Shown here piece by piece: positions 59,287 to 64,000 of a stretch of 64,000 nucleotides of DNA. This DNA is from Saccharomonospora xinjiangensis XJ-54 (lineage in GTDB: Bacteria; Actinomycetota; Actinomycetes; Mycobacteriales; Pseudonocardiaceae). The translations under genes and the position numbers were made by a program. Each line of letters opens with the position of its first letter. Position 1 is the first letter of the stretch. The notes beneath the pieces were generated by a model, which saw only the letters and a program-made list of their open reading frames with translations, did not search any database and had not been told where the DNA came from. The DNA is taken from positions 2,023,482-2,087,481 of the forward strand of contig NZ_JH636049.1 in NCBI RefSeq assembly GCF_000258175.1, written 5' to 3'.

Positions 59287-59904
59287 ATGGAGCAGTTCCT
59301 CGCCGTCGCCATCGCGCACTTTTTGGCCCTGCTGATTCCTGGTGTTGACTTCTTTCTCATCGCCCGCACCGCGATGACCAGTGGCTGGCGCAACGCCACC
59401 GGCGCATGCCTCGGCATCGCCACGTCGAACGGGATCTTCATCATCGCGGCGTTCTCCGGCGTCGCGCTGGTCTCCCACCCGGTGCTGCTGAACGCGATCC
59501 AACTGGCGGGCGGGAGCTTCCTCGTCTTCGTCGGAGTCGCGTTCCTCAGCTCGAAAGCATCCATCGACCTCGAACAAGACCCCAGCGCCGAGCGCACCAC
59601 GTGGTTGAGGAACTTCGGGCTCGGTATCGCCTCCGGGCTGCTGAACCCGAAGAACGCGCTGTTCTATGTCAGCCTCGCCGCGGCCGTCTCCACTGCCTCA
59701 CCTCCGGCACTGGTGTTCTACGGCACGTGGATGTTCACGGTCGTGCTCGTCTGGGACGTTTTCGTCGCTGTCGTGCTCGGTTCCAGGCGCGCTCTCGCCA
59801 GGATGGGCCGTGTTCTGCCGTGGCTCACCAGACTCGCGGGCGGCTTCCTCGTCCTGTTCGGTGGCGGCATGATCGTCAGCCTCGTCGCCCTCCTCCTGGG
59901 GTAG
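59287..59904 (+). CDS. LysE/RhtB-family amino-acid exporter
   Basis: A 205-residue membrane protein with six predicted helices and the family signature LLIPGVDFFLIARTAMTSGWRNA (seen as PGVDFFLIARTAMTSG) plus GLLNPKNALFYVSL. It exports amino acids such as threonine, homoserine or lysine under overload. It follows the AraC gene, and the stem-loop lies directly upstream. GGGGAGAG precedes ATG 59287. Confidence 0.9.
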   Translation: MEQFLAVAIAHFLALLIPGVDFFLIARTAMTSGWRNATGACLGIATSNGIFIIAAFSGVALVSHPVLLNAIQLAGGSFLVFVGVAFLSSKASIDLEQDPSAERTTWLRNFGLGIASGLLNPKNALFYVSLAAAVSTASPPALVFYGTWMFTVVLVWDVFVAVVLGSRRALARMGRVLPWLTRLAGGFLVLFGGGMIVSLVALLLG

Positions 59905-60069
59905 GAAATTATGTGAGAAGCTCGGCCATCGAAAAGCAGTCTCCATGAACATCGACGCTTTCCGTTGTTCGCCGATATGTCTTGCCATCTGCGCTGATAC
60001 GGTGCCGACCTGCCTCGCGTATCGCCGTCGTCCACCGTCAATTTCTGGCGACTCGCCGGCAACGTGCAT

Positions 60070-60684
60070 CTACGCGACAGGCAAAGCCCTCGCCATAGCC
60101 CGGTGCTCGGCTCTCAATGCCTTCAGCGTCGAGTAATGCGCGTTGTGGCTGTTTCCCTGAAGGTTCAGCGGTAGGTTCAACCGTTGGATCGCTTCGGACT
60201 CTGGTTCCCAAGGCCGGTGGTGCTCAGTCCACGTCACCCGAGCGTGCGAGGCCATCCAGTCACTCAGCTTCTGTTCCCCTTCGGAGGTGAACGTCAACCG
60301 CGTACCGCTTCCAACGCGTCGCAGCCTGAGACCGATCTGATCAGCAAGGAGACAACCGAGCGTCAGCCGTAGGGTCGAGCCGTAGGCATTACCGCGGTAG
60401 TGGTAGCGAAGACGATGCCGGACCGTCTGTCGGCTCGGAGCCTTGCCGTTGCGGGGCGGCTCGCTCGGGGCAATGCCGATGTACAGCAGCACGCCCGCAG
60501 GACCACTGTGGCATCCGCCGGTCGGTACGCCAGGGGGCACCTCGTCGAAGTACCAGGCGTACACCCCGGGGACTTTCGGCACAGCACTCGGCCGCCCGAG
60601 CACCTCGTCGCGAGAGAAGACGCGAGAAGGCGAGAGAAGAGCAGTCACGATGTCCGTTGAGTCGTCGAGCACCAGCCCCGCCAA
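60070..60684 (-). CDS. GIY-YIG nuclease-family protein
   Basis: A protein of about 204 residues. The GIY-YIG core is recognisable: PGVYAWYFDE (GVY for GIY), GVLLYIGIAPS (YIG) and the following Arg in LRYHYRGNAYGS. The C-terminal half (ARVTWTEHHRPWEPESEAI and LNLQGNSHNAHYSTLKALR) is shared with other uncharacterised actinobacterial and phage members. A metal-binding Glu lies in EPESEAI. The start is uncertain: TTG 60684, or GTG 60672. The upstream DNA is unusually AT-rich, suggesting acquisition. Confidence 0.75.
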   Translation of the reverse strand: MAGLVLDDSTDIVTALLSPSRVFSRDEVLGRPSAVPKVPGVYAWYFDEVPPGVPTGGCHSGPAGVLLYIGIAPSEPPRNGKAPSRQTVRHRLRYHYRGNAYGSTLRLTLGCLLADQIGLRLRRVGSGTRLTFTSEGEQKLSDWMASHARVTWTEHHRPWEPESEAIQRLNLPLNLQGNSHNAHYSTLKALRAEHRAMARALPVA

Positions 60685-61130
60685 TCGGTATCCAACAGCA
60701 AAACTGCACCATCTTTACCATGCCACACCAAAGAGCAAAAAAGTCAATGAGTTCCACGATTCACGTCTTGTATCGTGTTCGTCGCGAAAATCTCCGGGAA
60801 TCCCGCCAGGATCTCAGTTACTATGTCAAGCAGTGACCTTGGTGACCGCTTCGATTTCCGCTTTCCGGAATACCTCCTCGACGGCATTCGTGGTGTCGGC
60901 GTCGAGTTCGGTGGCGTAGACCAAGACCTGGAACGGGTCGCCTGCTGTCGTGGCCGCGCCTCCGATCGTGGCCGTGGTCGGCGGGGACGGCACGGAGCCG
61001 GTCGCCGACGTGGCGGGTCACTCACACCCACCGGTGACGACGAAGACGACGGGCCCGCATCCCAACCCCAGTGCCGTCCGACCTCGACTCGGTGTTCGTT
61101 CCACGGCGAACTGATCGTTGGCAACGGGGC
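60685..61130. other. Partly AT-rich stretch with a possible broken gene
   Basis: Positions about 60,690-60,790 are clearly richer in A and T than the rest of the window. On the minus strand, two segments in different frames look coding: one from GTG 60993 to TGA 60826 (DPFQVLVYATELDADTTNAV), and one just after it (LLDIVTEILAGFPEIF) ending at 60744. They may be a frameshifted remnant of a small gene. No family is recognised. Confidence 0.3.
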
Positions 61131-61165
61131 ACCAAAACAAAAATCCCAGGCCGTATGACCTGGGA
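61131..61165 (-). terminator. Intrinsic terminator after tRNA-Arg
   Basis: On the minus strand TCCCAGG and CCTGGGA (61159-61165 and 61144-61150) form a 7-bp stem around an 8-nt loop, followed by a T-rich run (61131-61143). It lies 4 bp from the encoded CCA of tRNA-Arg and is a classical rho-independent terminator. Confidence 0.85.
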
Positions 61166-61171
61166 CTGTGG

Positions 61172-61244
61172 CGCGCCCGAAGGGATTCGAACCCCTAACC
61201 TTCTGATCCGTAGTCAGATGCTCTATCCGTTGAGCTACGGGCGC
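61172..61244 (-). tRNA. tRNA-Arg (anticodon ACG)
   Basis: A cloverleaf on the minus strand: acceptor GCGCCCG/CGGGCGC, D-arm AGCTCAACGGATAGAGC, anticodon stem TCTGA/TCAGA with loop CTACGGA (anticodon ACG), and T-arm GGGGTTCGAATCCC. 73 nt; CCA is encoded directly after it (61171-61169). It decodes CGU/CGC, the latter abundant in this GC-rich genome. Confidence 0.96.
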
Positions 61245-61281
61245 ATCATCTTCAGTTATACCCGACCGAGGTCGGGGTGGT

Positions 61282-61299
61282 GCTCGGCGGGTGCCGAGC
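61282..61299 (-). terminator. Hairpin after tRNA-Ser
   Basis: GCTCGGC and GCCGAGC form a perfect 7-bp stem with a 4-nt loop just downstream of tRNA-Ser. A second hairpin, CCCGACC/GGTCGGG at 61261-61276, follows. Either may terminate the tRNA-Ser transcript. Confidence 0.55.
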
Positions 61300-61304
61300 C
61301 CCGG

Positions 61305-61394
61305 CGGAGGCTCCGGGATTTGAACCCGGGAGGGGGGGTTACCCCCAACCGCATTAGCAGTGCGGCGCCATAGACCAGACTAGGCGAAGCCTCC
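61305..61394 (-). tRNA. tRNA-Ser (anticodon GCT)
   Basis: A minus-strand type II tRNA of 90 nt with a long variable arm (GGTTGGGGGTAACCCCCCCT region), acceptor GGAGGCT/AGCCTCC allowing for pairing, anticodon loop CTGCTAA (anticodon GCT) and T-arm GGGTTCAAATCCC. It reads AGC/AGU serine codons. CCA is not encoded. Confidence 0.95.
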
Positions 61395-61474
61395 CAGGTC
61401 GCGACCACTGCGTACATAGGTTACACACCCCCGCGACCACCGTTTCACCCACCCCCTTCTTGGGGATGACCTGG

Positions 61475-63475
61475 TCATTCGCGGCTCGCGTACGCCACGA
61501 ACGGCCGCAACGCCTCGGGGTTCGCGAGTGCGTCCCGGCTCACGGCGCGGTCAGGATCGACGCCTTTGAGGATCTTCTTCACCGGTACCTCGCACTTCTT
61601 GCCGTTCAGTGTTCTCGGCACGGCGTCCACGGGCACGAATCGGTCGGGCACGTGGCGCGGTGACAGTGCCTTGCGCAGCTCGCCGCGCAACCGCGGCTCC
61701 AGGACGCGGAGCGACGCCCCTTCGGCCAGGACGAGGAAGCACAGCAGCTCCCCTTCCTCCCCTGCCGACGTGTCGATCACCAGCGAGTCGAGTACCTCGT
61801 CGAAGCCCTCGACGACCCGGTAGAACTCGGCGGTGCCCATGCGGACGCCACCTCGGTTGAGCGTCGAGTCGCTGCGACCGTAGATGATCGCCGAGCCCCT
61901 TTCGGTGACCTTGACCCAGTCTCCGTGCCGCCACACGCCTGGGAAGTCGTCGAAGTACGCCTCGCGCAGCTTCTTGCCGTCAGGGTCGTTCCAGAAGAAC
62001 ACCGGCATCGACGGCATCGGCTTGGTGAGCACCAGCTCGCCGACCTCGTCCACGACGGGGCGGCCCGCCTCGTCGTACGCCTCCACCGCGGCGCCGAGCA
62101 TCCGGCACGACAGCTCGCCCAGCCACACCGGCACGTCGGGCGCCGCACCCAGGAACGCCGTGCACACGTCCGTGCCACCGGAGACCGAGCAGATCTGCAC
62201 GTCGCGCCCCACCTCGTCGGCGATCCAGCGGAATCCTTCCACTGTCAGCGGCGCGCCCGTCGAGCCGAGTGCGCGCATCGAGGAAAGGTCGAACTCCTCG
62301 GCAGGGCGCAGCCGCTCCTTGAGGCAGGTCTGCACGAACGGCGCCGACGTGCCGAAGTAGGTGATCCGGTGCTGCTCGGCCAGCCGCCACAGTGTCCGTG
62401 GATCCGGGTGAGCGGGGCTGCCGTCGTAGAGGACGACGGTCGAACCGACGAGCAGGCCGGAGACGAGGAAGTTCCACATCATCCAGCCCGTTGTCGTGAA
62501 CCAGAAGAACCGCTCGCCTTCACCGAGGTCGCAGTGCAGGGCCAGCGTCTTCAAGTGCTCGACCGTGATGCCGCCGTGCCCCTGCACGATGCCCTTCGGC
62601 AAGCCGGTCGTGCCGGACGAATACAGCACCCACAGCGGGTGATCGAACTCGACAGGGTCGAACTCCAGCTCCGCGCCGACGTGCCGGGCGAGCAGCGTGT
62701 TCCAGTCGAGGGCGCCCTGCACACGCCCACCGCCTTCGTAGTCCACGACGACCGTGGCTTCGAGGCCGGGTAGCTGCGACCGCAGCCGTTCGATGGTGGG
62801 CCGAACGTCGAACGACCGCCCGTTGTAGACGTAGCCGTTGACGGCGATCAGCACCTTCGGTGCGATCTGCGCGAAGCGGTCGGTAACCGCGCGTACCCCG
62901 AAGTCGGGCGAGCACGAGGACCACGTGGCGCCGAGGCTCGCGGCGGCGAGGAACGCCACCAGCGTCTGCGGGCAGTTCGGCGCCAGCGCGACCACCCGAT
63001 CGCCCTTGCCGACACCGAGTTCGCGCAGCGCGGCTCTCGCCGAGGCCACCTCGGCGCGCAACCTGCCGTAGGTGATCAGCCGTTCGACGCCGTCCTCACG
63101 CCGAAAGACGACAGCGAGTTCGTCGTCGCCCTTCTCCGCGCCCGCGAGCCCGCGCAGCGCGTGCTCGGCGTAGTTGAGTGTGCCGCCGGGAAACCAGCGC
63201 GCGCCCGGCATGCGCTGGTCCTTCAGCACCTCGCCGGGGGCGTCGTGCCACCGCACACCGAAGTACTCCGCCACCGCCGACCAGAATCCGGGCAGCGAGT
63301 CCACCGAGTACGACCACAACTCGCCGTAGTCGGCGACGCTCACCCCGCGCGTTTCGCCGAGCCAGCGCCGGAAGTCCGCGATGCGACTGCCCTCGACCTG
63401 CTCAGGTGCAGGCCGCCACAGAACCTCGGGAACGCCGGAGAGGCCCTCGGCAACGTCAGCGTCGTCAGCACTCAT
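61475..63475 (-). CDS. Acetoacetate-CoA ligase (acetoacetyl-CoA synthetase)
   Basis: A 666-residue acyl-adenylate-forming enzyme that activates acetoacetate with ATP and CoA, used in ketone-body or polyhydroxybutyrate salvage. Family start LWRPAPEQVEGSRIADF, AMP-binding P-loop YSSGTTGLPKGIVQGHGG (seen as SSGTTGLPKG), GWMMWNFLVSGL, SVSGGTDVCTAF and the C-terminal LNGKKCEVPVKKIL with the acetylatable Lys all fit. Length matches acetoacetyl-CoA synthetases (about 650). It is immediately upstream of no other gene on the strand; start ATG 63475. Confidence 0.93.
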   Translation of the reverse strand: MSADDADVAEGLSGVPEVLWRPAPEQVEGSRIADFRRWLGETRGVSVADYGELWSYSVDSLPGFWSAVAEYFGVRWHDAPGEVLKDQRMPGARWFPGGTLNYAEHALRGLAGAEKGDDELAVVFRREDGVERLITYGRLRAEVASARAALRELGVGKGDRVVALAPNCPQTLVAFLAAASLGATWSSCSPDFGVRAVTDRFAQIAPKVLIAVNGYVYNGRSFDVRPTIERLRSQLPGLEATVVVDYEGGGRVQGALDWNTLLARHVGAELEFDPVEFDHPLWVLYSSGTTGLPKGIVQGHGGITVEHLKTLALHCDLGEGERFFWFTTTGWMMWNFLVSGLLVGSTVVLYDGSPAHPDPRTLWRLAEQHRITYFGTSAPFVQTCLKERLRPAEEFDLSSMRALGSTGAPLTVEGFRWIADEVGRDVQICSVSGGTDVCTAFLGAAPDVPVWLGELSCRMLGAAVEAYDEAGRPVVDEVGELVLTKPMPSMPVFFWNDPDGKKLREAYFDDFPGVWRHGDWVKVTERGSAIIYGRSDSTLNRGGVRMGTAEFYRVVEGFDEVLDSLVIDTSAGEEGELLCFLVLAEGASLRVLEPRLRGELRKALSPRHVPDRFVPVDAVPRTLNGKKCEVPVKKILKGVDPDRAVSRDALANPEALRPFVAYASRE

Positions 63476-63614
63476 GGCCGCAGACTAGGTCAGGTCAGGC
63501 ACTGATCGCGTCGTCTGTTCGGCACACATTCGCCCCGGCTGAGATGTGTCCCGGACACGGTGTCGTGGGCACCCGAGAGCGCCGTTCGCGGGGCGCGTCC
63601 GCTGCACTTTCGGT

Positions 63615-64000
63615 TCAGCGCAGGTGCGCGTCGAACCAGGACAGCGTCCGCTGCCACGCCTCGGCCGCCGCCTCGGGATCGGTGTCGAAACGGTGGCTCG
63701 CGCCCGCGTAGCACACGACGTTGGTGGCGACCTTCGACTTCCCGGCCTCCTCCTTCAACGTGTTCAGCTCCGCCTGCCCCGCCTCGTCGCCGTTGTCGCC
63801 GTAGAGGCCGAGCCACGGGCTGACGAGCGAGCCCGCGATGTCCACGAGTGCCGGCAGCCCCGTGGTGGCGGGCGAGCTGATGCCCCGGCCACCGACGCTC
63901 ACGGCGGCACCGAGCTCGCGATTCGCTGCCACCACCAACGCCGCCGTGCCACCGAGGTCGAAACCGACGACGCCCACCTGATCACCACGCACACCTCGAT
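63615..64000 (-). CDS. Dienelactone-hydrolase-like protein, 5' end beyond window
   Basis: The last 128 codons of an alpha/beta hydrolase of the dienelactone hydrolase (DLH) family: GDQVGVVGFDLGG is the nucleophile-elbow strand, PWLGLYGDNGDE carries the acid, and YAGASHRFDTD the catalytic His, then the AWQRTLSWFDAHL end. In the elbow the nucleophile position (Cys in DLH, Ser in others) is Asp: GFDLGG. Either this is a changed mechanism or the protein is inactive. The N-terminus lies to the right of the window. Confidence 0.82.
   Translation of the reverse strand, partial: RGVRGDQVGVVGFDLGGTAALVVAANRELGAAVSVGGRGISSPATTGLPALVDIAGSLVSPWLGLYGDNGDEAGQAELNTLKEEAGKSKVATNVVCYAGASHRFDTDPEAAAEAWQRTLSWFDAHLR

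Noticed and set aside
59945..60136. 63-aa plus-strand ORF after the LysE gene
   Set aside because: It overlaps the end of the GIY-YIG gene on the other strand and shows no conserved feature.

Overview
The window is high-GC actinobacterial DNA, most likely from the Pseudonocardiaceae (a Saccharomonospora/Amycolatopsis-type organism; this is inferred, not proved). Supporting signs are a conservon operon, an XRE/hbhA/DUF2516 block in the same order as Mycobacterium Rv0474-Rv0476, IdeR-type iron boxes, WXG100-like proteins, many GTG starts, GTGA/ATGA gene overlaps, and frequent leaderless promoters with a TANNNT hexamer 6-7 nt before the start codon. It is a chromosomal housekeeping and accessory mosaic. 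No prophage, CRISPR array or complete insertion sequence was seen.

Layout. 1-1975: end of a hydroxamate siderophore locus (ornithine N-monooxygenase, divergent formyltransferase) around two IdeR-like boxes. 1992-7395: quinone-type oxidoreductase/SRPBCC pair, YbaK-like deacylase, DUF2516/hbhA/XRE operon, zinc-ribbon kinase, TFIIB-type zinc-ribbon protein and VOC protein, with the first of five islands of a 21-bp-period repeat. 7470-12083: CGNR protein with DnaA boxes at its 3' end, DUF445 protein, aminotransferase, secreted Ser/Thr/Pro-rich protein. 12084-12575: a gene-free stretch with strong stem-loops and a small minus-strand ORF. 12576-18159: YczE-like membrane protein, ClpN/HTH/PP2C module with palindromic operators, DUF998, a P450 operon, small Cys-rich protein. 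18330-22188: glcDEF. 22485-27542: methyltransferase and conservon cvnABCD. 27632-34115: two NarL-type two-component systems, one translationally coupled to an ABC exporter. 34236-38656: DoxX, DUF1203, release factor 3, ADP-ribosylglycohydrolase, MerR.

38775-40685: a hypothetical gene, an acetyltransferase pseudogene broken by a 156-bp MITE-like element and a frameshift, and a YdcF protein. 40784-46093: ferric-siderophore-type ABC importer (ATPase, two FecCD permeases, lipoprotein) plus an EntS-like MFS exporter behind two Zur/Fur-like boxes. 46237-53966: LLM oxidoreductase/TetR pair with operators, an asparagine synthetase lacking the glutaminase Cys, a secreted protein, a SufR-like regulator, membrane and cupin proteins, and a degenerate alpha/beta hydrolase. 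54089-57655: a HTH-membrane fusion protein and a three-gene type VII secretion-like cassette. 57708-64000: NUDIX, AraC, LysE exporter, GIY-YIG protein with an AT-rich upstream region, tRNA-Arg(ACG), tRNA-Ser(GCT), acetoacetyl-CoA synthetase, and a partial dienelactone-hydrolase-like gene.

Functionally, the siderophore tailoring genes at the left edge and the ABC/MFS block 40 kb away could serve one metallophore, but their regulatory boxes differ (IdeR-like versus Zur/Fur-like), so they may serve different metals. The most unusual features are the dispersed 21-bp-period repeat islands, the structured region at 12.1-12.5 kb, the MITE-disrupted gene, the ClpN/HTH/PP2C operators and several enzymes with altered catalytic residues.
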